Of a stretch of DNA of 33,096 bases, positions 7,791-15,097 are shown in pieces. Under the pieces are notes generated by a model. It saw nothing but the letters and a program-made list of their open reading frames with translations, did not search any database and was not told where the DNA came from. Within the stretch, counting starts at the first letter, position 1; every line of letters begins with the position of its first letter. Origin of the DNA: a virus. The DNA is taken from positions 1 to 33,096 of IMG/VR virus record IMGVR_UViG_3300007649_000012, one strand, 5' to 3'. Both the position numbers and the translations under genes were made by a program.

Positions 7791-10025
7791 ATGGCAGCTG
7801 ATACGCTGGGCGTTCGACAAAGATTCACTGAGATCTTAGAAGCGTCTCGGACGCAAGATCGCTCGCGTCAGGCCGCCACGATGGTGGTCTTAGGCCACCT
7901 CCAGCAAATGACCCTTCTGATGATTAAGAAGGGTTTATTTTTTTACTGCGAGCAGGACACTTACCGGGCTCGTACTCAGTTCTTACAAGATTTAATTGAT
8001 TTAAATAAACTTGATATTCGTTTCCCCGCCATCATCCGGAATTTTTTGCTAGATGGCTGCGGGTTGTTTTACTTCCGTCCCGATCCAAAACTTAAATATC
8101 AGATATATTTCTTTACTAAGGATCAGTACCGTGTTTATCACGATATAAATGGAAATATCGAAGAAGTTGTAATTATTTATAGCTACAAGGTAAGGAATAC
8201 GACGCTAGGTCTTCCTTCCGATAGTTACGGGATGAACGAACGTTACGTTCGCATCTCAATTACACATGATCGTATAGATGAATTTGAGGCAAATACAGAG
8301 CTCAGTTTTGAATTAGAACCGGGTGCTGTTCTCAGCCCTAGGAATAGCCGTCCGAATACGCTTGGGTTTATACCGGCTGTTGAGGTTTTAAACAAACCAA
8401 ATAGCAGCGGAACTGAAGGCGAAGGCGAGTTTGAGCCTTTCATGGAGCAGATTGTGCTTCATGACCAAATGATGCGCAATATCGCCAAGAACATTGAGTT
8501 TTTTGGTAATCCCACGCTTATTAGTTCGCGCCCTCGTAGCGATCTGGTCGAAGCTGCGGATGAAGGTCGTACATTCCGTCCGACTATTAGTAGTCAGAGC
8601 GGATTTGCAGGACGCGATACTCCATCTACTCGCGTTTCCGAACCTTTCGGTTCTGGTTCAACACTCGGGGGCTTAAAAGTCCCTCGCGTTATTGCGAATA
8701 TCGAGCCGAATGACCGCGTGGGCTACATGACGCCCGACCCGGTTAACGGGGATATGAATCGTTACGCTTTGTTGCTGCGTGAAGAAATTCGAACAGCTTT
8801 GGGCGGTGTCGACGAGATCTCTATTTCCGCCGGTGCTACGGCAACAGAAATTAAAGGTTTGATGGGTCGTGCGCAGGCCACGGCGCTTCGCAAAAACAAA
8901 AGTTTCTTAACTTACGGTTTTTGTCGTCTGCTGGAGATGATTCTCTTCCATCAGGAGGAAATCTTCCGCGACAGCTTCATCGCCGTCAGCGGCATGAAGG
9001 CGCCTAACCCGCCTAAAGAGGAGACGCCAGAAGCGCTAGAAAAATATCAGATTTCTGTAGGCAAATTCGAGGCGAAGGTTGAGGCGGAACTTAAGAAAGC
9101 TCTTGAGGCTAATAACGTTCCGGCAGGTGTGTACGGTCTGCCTCCTGACGGTAATCGCGATGTTACTTATCGCTTCCAGGGTGATGTTTATGAAGACACT
9201 GCGTACGACATTAACCAAAAGTCAATCGTTGTACGAAATCTTCAAGAACTCGGTGTGGATAGCGTCGAAGCTCTGAAGTATCTCTTTCCTGATAAAACGG
9301 ATGCTGAACGTAGTGAGATGCTGAAGGGATTTCCCTTCCGCATGATCCAACAAACGCAAGGCGCATTCCAGCAATTTTTAGTATTATTAAGTCAGATGTT
9401 GCAGACGCCGCATCCGCTTGCGCCGAATCAACCATTAGCGGCTGATCCTCGGCTAAACCTGACCGGCCTGTTATACAGGACGTTCGATCACCTTGCGCAA
9501 GAACTGACTTACTCGGGCAGCTATGAGCCAGCAGATCCCAGCTTCGATCCCGAGCCCGGTCTCCCCGGCGGTAGCAGCCCCTCAGGCAGCGCCCGCGGCG
9601 GATTTGGGCTCAACAGCCTACCCGCAGTGGGTAGCCAATACCCAGGGGGTGCCTTCGGTGGCTATGCCCCAAATGCAGTCGCCGGCAACACCGGTTACGG
9701 CCCCTTCTACCAGCAACCAGTACAGCCAGTCTCCGTCAGCCTCCTCCCCGTCCAATCCGTGGGAAGCGGCGATGGGCAGCCTGGAACGGGTGGTTTCTCG
9801 GATCTCCCCGTCCCCCAGCCAGGCACAACAGTATCCTCAGTACCAAATGGTGCCGCAGGATACTCAACAGTACAGTCAGAATTTACAGGCCCAACCCTGG
9901 CTGTACCAAGCGCCTACGGATCAGCAGATCTCGTACAACAGCGCGTATACAACCCCGACTTCTTATCCGACTTCTACGGAAGCGCAACCCGCTCAACTAA
10001 GCGCGGAAACAAGCGCCGTAGTTAA
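7791..10025 (+). CDS. portal protein
   Basis: The frame gives 744 residues. The N-terminal two thirds read as a portal: a helical start (TLGVRQRFTEILEASRTQDR), a wing with FPAIIRNFLLDGCGLFYFRP, a conserved middle (LREEIRTALGGVDEISISAG, ATEIKGLMGRAQATALRKNK) and a long helix with the crown-like region after residue 400. It should form the dodecameric ring that TerL docks to and DNA passes through. The last 165 residues are Gly/Pro/Ser-rich, end in SATRSTKRGNKRRS and are co-encoded with the next gene in another frame. The conserved portal fold ends before that. Start ATG 7791 follows a 44-nt gap with little ribosome-site signal. Confidence 0.85.
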   Translation: MAADTLGVRQRFTEILEASRTQDRSRQAATMVVLGHLQQMTLLMIKKGLFFYCEQDTYRARTQFLQDLIDLNKLDIRFPAIIRNFLLDGCGLFYFRPDPKLKYQIYFFTKDQYRVYHDINGNIEEVVIIYSYKVRNTTLGLPSDSYGMNERYVRISITHDRIDEFEANTELSFELEPGAVLSPRNSRPNTLGFIPAVEVLNKPNSSGTEGEGEFEPFMEQIVLHDQMMRNIAKNIEFFGNPTLISSRPRSDLVEAADEGRTFRPTISSQSGFAGRDTPSTRVSEPFGSGSTLGGLKVPRVIANIEPNDRVGYMTPDPVNGDMNRYALLLREEIRTALGGVDEISISAGATATEIKGLMGRAQATALRKNKSFLTYGFCRLLEMILFHQEEIFRDSFIAVSGMKAPNPPKEETPEALEKYQISVGKFEAKVEAELKKALEANNVPAGVYGLPPDGNRDVTYRFQGDVYEDTAYDINQKSIVVRNLQELGVDSVEALKYLFPDKTDAERSEMLKGFPFRMIQQTQGAFQQFLVLLSQMLQTPHPLAPNQPLAADPRLNLTGLLYRTFDHLAQELTYSGSYEPADPSFDPEPGLPGGSSPSGSARGGFGLNSLPAVGSQYPGGAFGGYAPNAVAGNTGYGPFYQQPVQPVSVSLLPVQSVGSGDGQPGTGGFSDLPVPQPGTTVSSVPNGAAGYSTVQSEFTGPTLAVPSAYGSADLVQQRVYNPDFLSDFYGSATRSTKRGNKRRS

Positions 10026-10440
10026 TCACTTCGGTATTGAAGCCCCTGCGGTTCTCAACGAGTACGCTGTTACTCTTGAAGATACGCTGATTCAGCAGAA
10101 TGAAAACATGGAAGCCCTCGCTCTGCGAGCCGGCGCCATGGAGCACATCCTGACTGACCCTGATCAGCTGGCTGATTACACCAATCGGTTCTTCACCGAG
10201 GTGTACCCCGTGGACGAGGAGGTTGATTACGGCTACAGCCAACAGTATCAGCCTCAGTATGATCAAATGCCTGCTGTCCCTGCTGGTGCTACCGGCGGTG
10301 CTCGCGGTGCTGATGTTGAGTCTCAGTGGAACGGCTTCACTCAGACGATGGATCAGAACCCCGAAAACGCTTGGCGTTATCTGTCTCAGATGAGTCCTGA
10401 TGCCATCCGTAGCAAGCTGTTGTTCTTGGACAACGCCTGA
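9523..10440 (+). CDS. scaffolding-like head assembly protein
   Basis: This 305-residue frame overlaps the portal gene by 503 nt (9523-10025) and continues alone for 415 nt. Residues 1-170 are a disordered Pro/Ser/Gln/Ala tract (SIPSPVSPAVAAPQAAPAAD and similar). Residues 170-225 are helical with heptad-like spacing (FGIEAPAVLNEYAVTLEDTL, IQQNENMEALALRAGAMEHI). The C-terminus ends QMSPDAIRSKLLFLDNA after a helical tail. Placement between portal and major capsid, and a disordered-plus-coil layout with a helical C-terminus, match scaffolding proteins. A strong terminator follows. The start ATG 9523 has only a weak GGGCAG upstream; a later start, for example the Met near residue 48, is possible. 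Confidence 0.65.
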   Translation: MSQQIPASIPSPVSPAVAAPQAAPAADLGSTAYPQWVANTQGVPSVAMPQMQSPATPVTAPSTSNQYSQSPSASSPSNPWEAAMGSLERVVSRISPSPSQAQQYPQYQMVPQDTQQYSQNLQAQPWLYQAPTDQQISYNSAYTTPTSYPTSTEAQPAQLSAETSAVVNHFGIEAPAVLNEYAVTLEDTLIQQNENMEALALRAGAMEHILTDPDQLADYTNRFFTEVYPVDEEVDYGYSQQYQPQYDQMPAVPAGATGGARGADVESQWNGFTQTMDQNPENAWRYLSQMSPDAIRSKLLFLDNA

Positions 10441-10469
10441 GCTACTATCCGCTAGGAGGATCCAGGGGA

Positions 10470-10494
10470 CCCCGTCTGTTAGGCGGGGTTTTTT
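10470..10494 (+). terminator. rho-independent terminator after the scaffold-like gene
   Basis: CCCCGTCT (10470-10477) pairs with AGGCGGGG (10481-10488) with one G-T wobble across a GTT loop, followed by six T. It lies 30 nt after the scaffold-like stop and separates portal/scaffold from the following small genes. Confidence 0.85.
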
Positions 10495-10498
10495 ATTG

Positions 10499-10527
10499 TT
10501 AAACTACTTTTAGATTTAGCGTATAAT
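10499..10527 (+). promoter_or_regulatory. candidate promoter after the terminator
   Basis: TTAAAC (10499-10504) and a perfect TATAAT (10522-10527) are 17 nt apart, directly after the terminator. The predicted start of transcription near 10534 lies beyond the TTG start of the next gene at 10529, so this promoter would serve the 10728 gene and downstream genes unless the start assignment is wrong. Confidence 0.45.
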
Positions 10528-10528
10528 C

Positions 10529-10735
10529 TTGGCCCCATTTCGAAGCGAGTCTCAGCGCCGCAAATTCTACGCGATGGCGGAACGCGGTGAAATCTCAAAA
10601 AATAAAGTAAAAGAGTATGAGGAAGAAACTAAAGGCGATCTCCCTGAGCGCGTAAAGAAAAAAGAGTCTATGGTGAAGGCCAAGCGTAAAGCTAAAAAAT
10701 TCGCTAAAAAACGCGAGGAAATGAAGCGTGGCTAA
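10529..10735 (+). CDS. small basic conserved phage protein (PFRSESQRRKFYAMAE type)
   Basis: The 68-residue product begins at TTG 10529 and reads APFRSESQRRKFYAMAERGE, followed by ISKNKVKEYEEETKGDLPER and a Lys/Arg-rich tail with AKRKAKKFAKKREEMKRG. The FxSxxQRxxFYAMAxRGEI opening is a familiar signature of short proteins in cyanophages and other large phages. Conservation of this opening argues for the TTG rather than the ATG at 10574, even though no ribosome site is visible and a TATAAT box sits directly upstream. The charge suggests binding to nucleic acid or to a capsid protein. Function is unknown. Confidence 0.7.
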   Translation: MAPFRSESQRRKFYAMAERGEISKNKVKEYEEETKGDLPERVKKKESMVKAKRKAKKFAKKREEMKRG

Positions 10736-10904
10736 TCTTAACCGTCGTTCAAAAGCGGCTTCCACACCGGCAGAGTCAATTGCCGCCTTGCAATCTGAGC
10801 TAAGTGCTCTTCGCGAACTTTATGTTCGGGATATGCAAAACATTAGTGCGGACATGCAAGCTCTAAGTGCCAAAGTCGAGCCTGCTGCTGTTTCTGAAGA
10901 CTGA
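10728..10904 (+). CDS. small helical hypothetical protein
   Basis: A GTG at 10728 overlaps the end of the preceding gene by 8 nt and has GAGGAA about 8 nt upstream. It opens a frame of 58 residues starting MANLNRRSKAASTPAESIAA. Residues 15-50 form one long predicted helix with heptad-like hydrophobics (LQSELSALRELYVRDMQN, ISADMQALSAKV), compatible with a short coiled coil. No family was recognised. The good ribosome site and the translational overlap support it as a real gene. It precedes a 41-nt AT-rich gap before the next structural gene. Confidence 0.65.
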   Translation: MANLNRRSKAASTPAESIAALQSELSALRELYVRDMQNISADMQALSAKVEPAAVSED

Positions 10905-10945
10905 TTTTAAAAGTTTTATACTATATGTAACCGTGAGAAGCCGAT

Positions 10946-11692
10946 ATGTATACGCCTATAAGTAATTGGCGGTACGATAGCGGCTTTCACAGGGTTCAAA
11001 GCGGTCCGAACCACGAGGGCTATATCGTGGTCAGCTCTGGGATTGTGGATACCGGCGCGGATACCGGTATCGTCACTCCAGGAGCTCCGAATAGTGGGCT
11101 TTGGTATAACACTAACGAGTGGCGCGCTGTTCCTCGCGCGGTTTCTGGGTACTGGACAGATTATTCGGACGTTGATTACGCTCCGAGCGGAGCGCTAAGC
11201 AGTTATGTCGGGTATCGCCCTCTGGGTGTTTCGACAATCGCTAATGCAAAAGTTTCCACGTCTTATGGTCCTCAGTTTGGCTTAAGGACAACAGGGCAAT
11301 CTACTTATTTCAATGGCGTTGCTCCTTCGTCTCAGGCGTACACTCCCTACAACACTCCCGACGACAACACAGCTGCTCAGGGTTACACAGGAGGGGGCGT
11401 AACTCACGGTCGTTATGAAGGCGGCATTCTCACAAATCCAACCAACGACACGTCCGGATCTCGCGCGTCGTGGGTGTATAACCCTCCTGTTTACTGTAAA
11501 ACATATACGGAGGTTGTTCGCAGCACATCTCCTGGGCTGATGTCGACGGCTTTGCGGTACATCTACCGCGGAAAAGCCGGCACGTATGTCTCTAACTTTG
11601 CGGCTATCTACCATCAGTTGCCTGAAGGTGTTCGCTCTATGGTGCGCACTTATTCACCTACAGTTAATTCAAGTAATCAAAAGTCAATTTGA
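10946..11692 (+). CDS. hypothetical structural protein
   Basis: The 248-residue protein (MYTPISNWRYDSGFHRVQSG...) is rich in Tyr, Gly, Ser, Thr and Asn, with few Lys and little helix-forming sequence. Segments such as GIVDTGADTGIVTPGAPNSG and TAAQGYTGGGVTHGRYEGGI look like loops of a beta-rich virion protein. The end (GKAGTYVSNFAAIYHQLPEG, VRSMVRTYSPTVNSS) may be helical. There is no signal peptide. A GAGAAG sequence precedes ATG 10946. It lies between the scaffold-like protein and the major capsid gene, so a head or neck component is likely. I do not recognise a family. Confidence 0.6.
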   Translation: MYTPISNWRYDSGFHRVQSGPNHEGYIVVSSGIVDTGADTGIVTPGAPNSGLWYNTNEWRAVPRAVSGYWTDYSDVDYAPSGALSSYVGYRPLGVSTIANAKVSTSYGPQFGLRTTGQSTYFNGVAPSSQAYTPYNTPDDNTAAQGYTGGGVTHGRYEGGILTNPTNDTSGSRASWVYNPPVYCKTYTEVVRSTSPGLMSTALRYIYRGKAGTYVSNFAAIYHQLPEGVRSMVRTYSPTVNSSNQKSI

Positions 11693-11773
11693 CCGCTAAA
11701 AATGCGACAAGCTGGTTTTGTTCAGCCTGTTTTCTAGTTAAATTAAGTATGTAGTTCTTCGGAGGTTGACGCT

Positions 11774-12889
11774 TTGTTCGTCGATAATGACTTCCCGAAG
11801 CTGCTGGGCGCTGAATTATACCGTCCTCACCCCGCGTATGTGGTGGAGATGGCAGCTGAGCCCGTGGTTGTTCACGATTTCTCGAAGCAACCCGGCCAGA
11901 CTGTTCAGTTAGACCGGTACCGCTTCTGGGGCAATCCTGGTTCGAAAGAAAGCCGGGAGCGCACTGCCGAGCAAACCATCGGCACGGCTAACAGCCGCAA
12001 CATTGTTAAGGACAAAGTGCTCGTGACCCTCCGCGAGTACACCGGTCCTGCTGACCCGAGTGATCCCACTCAGCCGAGCACCTTCAAGATTGCTCGCGAG
12101 ACTCTGATCACCGCTCAGCGTCTGCTGTTGGACACCGGTAACCTTACCGCTTTCCACCAGTCCATCGGTTCTCTGACTCTGCTCGACGACTACCGTCGTT
12201 GGCGCGACCGGGTGTTCATCAATGAACTCCTGAAAGCTGTTTCCAAGGGTCAGGCTTCCGACAGCCAAGGTGGTTACTACTACCCCGGCGATCTTGCCGT
12301 TGGTGGCCTCACCTACGCCAACGCCGAGCAAGCTAAGTTCGACGTTAAGGATGACCTGCTGCGCGTGGTGAAGAGCCTGCGTAAGCGGAACACTCCTACC
12401 TACCAGGACGGTTTCTATCGCTGCGTCTGCGATCCTACCTTCCTGATGCACCTGCGCCAGAACAGCGACTTCCGTGAAGTTGCTCGTTACCCCGGCAACG
12501 GTCAGATCAACCCCCTCATGTCCTCGATGCAGCCCAACGCTGCCATCTACATGGGTCAGGGCTTCGGTCAAGCCACCTTCGTGGCCGGCGAGCCGATCAT
12601 GCCCACGGGTTTTGTGTTCGAAGGCGTTCGCTTCTTCGAATCCACCAACATGCCCTCTCAGAGCCAGACTGCCACCATCGGCGGCACGTCGAAGTCTTAC
12701 GAGAGCGCAATTGGTATGTTCTTCGGTCCCCAGAGCGTTGGCGTCGGCATCGGCGGTAACAATGCTCAGGTGTTGCTGAATAACAACGACGATTTCAGCC
12801 GTTTCATCATGATGATTTGGAGCCTGTACGCAGGTTTCGAACTTCTGAACGCTGATTTCGCGACCATCGCCTACTCCTTTAACGCTTGA
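11774..12889 (+). CDS. major capsid protein (HK97-fold, N4 gp56-like type)
   Basis: The start is TTG 11774, eight bases after a perfect GGAGG (11761-11765). The 371-residue product has the features of the N4 gp56-like capsid family: an N-terminal PGQTVQLDRYRFWGNPGSKE segment, a VLVTLREYTGP strand, a long helix region (FKIARETLITAQRLLLDTGN, LDDYRRWRDRVFINELLKAV), the domain segment YRCVCDPTFLMHLRQNSDFR, and AGEPIMPTGFVFEGVRFFES followed by a C-terminal domain ending FELLNADFATIAYSFNA. It should form the icosahedral shell. The strong ribosome site and the C-ending, preferred codon choice, unlike most neighbours, suit very high expression. It is coupled to the following capsid-associated gene. 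Confidence 0.8.
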   Translation: MFVDNDFPKLLGAELYRPHPAYVVEMAAEPVVVHDFSKQPGQTVQLDRYRFWGNPGSKESRERTAEQTIGTANSRNIVKDKVLVTLREYTGPADPSDPTQPSTFKIARETLITAQRLLLDTGNLTAFHQSIGSLTLLDDYRRWRDRVFINELLKAVSKGQASDSQGGYYYPGDLAVGGLTYANAEQAKFDVKDDLLRVVKSLRKRNTPTYQDGFYRCVCDPTFLMHLRQNSDFREVARYPGNGQINPLMSSMQPNAAIYMGQGFGQATFVAGEPIMPTGFVFEGVRFFESTNMPSQSQTATIGGTSKSYESAIGMFFGPQSVGVGIGGNNAQVLLNNNDDFSRFIMMIWSLYAGFELLNADFATIAYSFNA

Positions 12890-12903
12890 GGAGGTAACTA
12901 ACG

Positions 12904-13779
12904 ATGGCCATCAACCCTAACCAGATCTCGGTTGCCAAGATTTATCCTGGTAACTACACCAACGTTCTTCGTTACTGGCACGAAGAGAAGTCCGTTGTTT
13001 ACAACAACGAGAACGGCACCAGCGAAACCCTCGTCGATCAACCCGTCGGCGGTCCTGTTGGCGTTATTTTCCGTCCCGGCTGGATTGCTCAGCAGGCTGT
13101 CGGTTACGTGGACCTGTCTTATCAGGCCCTCGGTTCTGTCAACCAGCTTGAGTACTACACCAAGCCCTACGGTTCTGGTCTGAACGGGGACAACGTTCCC
13201 TTCACCACCGCCAACGTGATTATCCCCTCGCCGGATTATCACAAGGATGTGCGTTCCGACATTGCCGACGGTATCACTGTGCCTTCCGGCGCTTATGTGT
13301 ACCGTGTGGGTCTGCGTCTCGACGGCGGCGATGTGGTTTCCAGCGGCGTGGGCGGCGGTTCCGCTACCCCCACTCTGGGTCTCGGCCCCGCTCTGAGCGT
13401 TGGTCTGAACAGCACCCCTACCCCTAGTGGTTTCTTTGCCACTATCGTCGGCGCCAACAGCCGCATCGAGAACGGTTCGTTCAATTCCAGCAACGCTTGG
13501 AACGATGCGAACATGCACGTTGTGACTGCCGAAACTACTTACAAACTGGCCTCAGTTCGTAACCTCGGCGGTGTGGCTGCTTCGGGTCTCGCCCAAGCTT
13601 CCGGTGTGTACGATCCTCGTGCTAAATCCGGCAAGCTCATCGGTAAGGACAAAGCTCTGGCAATCTGCGAAGTTTGCTGGCTGGTTCCTGACGAGCCGCC
13701 CAAGCGCTCCGATGTCACCCTGCAGCCCGCTGGTGTGGTGGAGTCTTCGATCTACACCTCCACCGTTCCCTCGGCCTGA
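12904..13779 (+). CDS. capsid-associated (decoration/minor head) protein candidate
   Basis: This 291-residue protein starts at ATG 12904 nine bases after GGAGG, just downstream of the major capsid stop, and shares its strong codon bias, so both are probably made in large amounts. The sequence is beta-rich with Gly/Ser loops (GGPVGVIFRPGWIAQQAVGY, SGAYVYRVGLRLDGGDVVSS, GVGGGSATPTLGLGPALSVG). The last 90 residues include KSGKLIGKDKALAICEVCWL. It is followed by a strong terminator. No family was recognised; co-expression with the capsid protein favours a decoration or minor capsid protein, and a tail-type protein is the alternative. Confidence 0.65.
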   Translation: MAINPNQISVAKIYPGNYTNVLRYWHEEKSVVYNNENGTSETLVDQPVGGPVGVIFRPGWIAQQAVGYVDLSYQALGSVNQLEYYTKPYGSGLNGDNVPFTTANVIIPSPDYHKDVRSDIADGITVPSGAYVYRVGLRLDGGDVVSSGVGGGSATPTLGLGPALSVGLNSTPTPSGFFATIVGANSRIENGSFNSSNAWNDANMHVVTAETTYKLASVRNLGGVAASGLAQASGVYDPRAKSGKLIGKDKALAICEVCWLVPDEPPKRSDVTLQPAGVVESSIYTSTVPSA

Positions 13780-13805
13780 TACATTTAATCGGATGTCGAC
13801 GGACG

Positions 13806-13832
13806 CCCCCTCTTCGGAGGGGGATTTTTTTT
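13806..13832 (+). terminator. strong rho-independent terminator after the capsid genes
   Basis: CCCCCTC (13806-13812), a TTCG tetraloop and GAGGGGG (13817-13823) form a perfect 7-bp GC-rich hairpin followed by A and eight T. There is no T-run on the other side, so it works for plus-strand transcripts only. Its T-run abuts the stop codon of the convergent minus-strand gene. Confidence 0.93.
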
Positions 13833-14331
13833 ACCTGATTCCGATTGACTTACGAAGCAGTTCCTGTTTGATCTGCTCTAAACGATCTTCCGGATTGATG
13901 CTATAGGTCTTACCGGTCTCCACAAGGTCTATCAGAGATCTAGCCCAGTTTTCTGGGTTGACGTAATCCAACATTCCTGCTGTTCGTTTTAATGCTTCCG
14001 GGCTTGCTCCAGCGCCTGCGATACCTAAACTTCGGTACAACTCACGCCGTGCCTGTACCTCCGGGGTTTCCTGAGTCTTAGCTGCGTACCTGATCACAGC
14101 TGGTGCCACCGTGGCGACATCGGCGGGAGGCAGTGCACTTGCGGCAAACCCAGTCCCACCTACTGCGATACCTCGCGCTGCCGCACGCCGGGGCGACATG
14201 CCAGCTTTTATGTTGGAACTTGTTTCGCCGACGACGTTCAGTACGTCACCTGCAAAAGGAATTGCCTGCAGCAATCGTCTTGCGGGCGCCGGGATTTCAG
14301 GTAAACCCGGTAAACGAAAGTTAAAAGGCAC
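13831..14331 (-). CDS. hypothetical Ala-rich protein on the opposite strand
   Basis: This is the only minus-strand gene between 1.6 and 20.6 kb. It encodes 166 residues starting MPFNFRLPGLPEIPAPARRL. Residues 25-85 are rich in Ala/Gly/Val (AAARGIAVGGTGFAASALPP, ADVATVAPAVI) and could be a weak membrane or packing segment. Residues 95-166 are helical and charged (RRELYRSLGIAGAGASPEAL, PEDRLEQIKQELLRKSIGIR). It converges on the capsid operon terminator and diverges from the 14397 gene. I do not recognise it. The Ala/Gly-rich, polyhelical composition resembles internal virion proteins, but the strand inversion suggests separate timing of expression. Confidence 0.6.
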   Translation of the reverse strand: MPFNFRLPGLPEIPAPARRLLQAIPFAGDVLNVVGETSSNIKAGMSPRRAAARGIAVGGTGFAASALPPADVATVAPAVIRYAAKTQETPEVQARRELYRSLGIAGAGASPEALKRTAGMLDYVNPENWARSLIDLVETGKTYSINPEDRLEQIKQELLRKSIGIR

Positions 14332-14370
14332 CTACCTTTAGACCGTACACCTACTGCCAGTTTAAGGTAA

Positions 14371-14392
14371 GATACCGTTCAGATACTGTTCA
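14371..14392 (+). repeat. adjacent 11-bp direct repeats upstream of the 14397 gene
   Basis: GATACCGTTCA (14371-14381) and GATACTGTTCA (14382-14392) abut directly and differ at one base. The 11-bp spacing is one DNA helix turn. They sit between divergent genes, and the second copy ends four bases before ATG 14397. A protein-binding site is possible. Confidence 0.6.
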
Positions 14393-14396
14393 CATA

Positions 14397-14831
14397 ATGA
14401 CTGTGACTCAGGTTAAAGAGTTCACTTACACTCCTAATGGTGTTAAAATCGAAGTTGTCAGCACTCACGACGATGGTGAGTACATGATGGTGCGTTCTAT
14501 TACTACAGGTAAAGTTTTCTTCGCGCATCGTAATCAGGTTATTGAGGAAGTTCGTGAGGCTGAACCAGAACCAACTCCTTCGAAGCAACGACGCGGACGT
14601 CAATTAGTTAAGCCGGAAGTTCCTGCTTTTAACCGCGTAAATATCAACTCCGCTCCTCCTCAGTTACTGACTCAGGTGTTGAAAGGCGTGGGAATTAAAA
14701 CTGCTACGGATATAAAAGAACTGCAGCAAAGTTTGCCTGGTGAACGCTTTACCAAACTTGATCAGTTGAAGTCTATTAAGGGTATTAATTGGGATGAGGT
14801 TCTTGAAGACGGGAATGTGTACGTAGAATAG
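14397..14831 (+). CDS. helix-hairpin-helix (ComEA-like) DNA-binding protein
   Basis: The 144-residue product has an N-terminal beta-rich part (GVKIEVVSTHDDGEYMMVRS, ITTGKVFFAHRNQVI) that resembles a small SH3/KOW-like barrel. A basic linker (PEPTPSKQRRGRQLVKPEVP) follows, then a C-terminal HhH module (RVNINSAPPQLLTQVLKGVG, IKTATDIKELQQSLPGERFT). The VNIN.A...L..V.GIG..TA..I...R motif is typical of ComEA-type HhH domains that bind DNA backbone without sequence specificity. It is followed by a strong terminator, so it forms a single-gene unit with the direct repeats in front. In virions such domains could contact the end of packaged DNA; function here is inferred. Confidence 0.75.
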   Translation: MTVTQVKEFTYTPNGVKIEVVSTHDDGEYMMVRSITTGKVFFAHRNQVIEEVREAEPEPTPSKQRRGRQLVKPEVPAFNRVNINSAPPQLLTQVLKGVGIKTATDIKELQQSLPGERFTKLDQLKSIKGINWDEVLEDGNVYVE

Positions 14832-14839
14832 TCTTATTC

Positions 14840-14875
14840 AGGCGTTACGTGTTTCCATGTAACGCCTAATTTTAT
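14840..14875 (+). terminator. rho-independent terminator after the HhH gene
   Basis: AGGCGTTACGTG (14840-14851) pairs with CATGTAACGCCT (14856-14867) over 12 bp with one G-T wobble and a TTTC loop, followed by AATTTTAT. It starts nine bases after the HhH stop. Confidence 0.85.
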
Positions 14876-15097
14876 ATTACTTATGCTAGAAATTTATACA
14901 TTAAATAATTTTGCGATATCTTTTTGAGTTAAGTCATTTTTTTTAAGTAAGTTTTTTATCTGTTTTCCCGAGTGCTGTATAGAGGGTGAATTCGGATAGA
15001 TTTGTCGGCCAAGGGGGCGTCAGTGTGAGTGGGTGGGTTTTACAATACGCCCCCTCTTTTTCTGGGATAAACTTGAGTTATATACGGGGTTTGAAAG
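14876..15097 (+). other. AT-rich intergenic segment with a long-loop hairpin
   Basis: This gap holds no convincing gene. AGGGGGCGT (15012-15020) pairs with ACGCCCCCT (15047-15055) as a perfect 9-bp stem with a 26-nt loop, followed by CTTTTTCT. This looks like a second terminator or a leader hairpin. TATATA near 15076 could be a -10 box for the next gene at 15098. The region 14876-14990 is AT-rich with nothing recognisable. Confidence 0.5.

Noticed and set aside
11909-12571. 220-residue minus-strand frame inside the major capsid gene
   Set aside because: It mirrors the strong codon bias of the capsid gene and has no recognisable protein features.
12898-13518. 206-residue minus-strand frame opposite the capsid-associated gene
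   Set aside because: It is a shadow of GC-rich third positions in the plus-strand gene, which has a perfect ribosome site.
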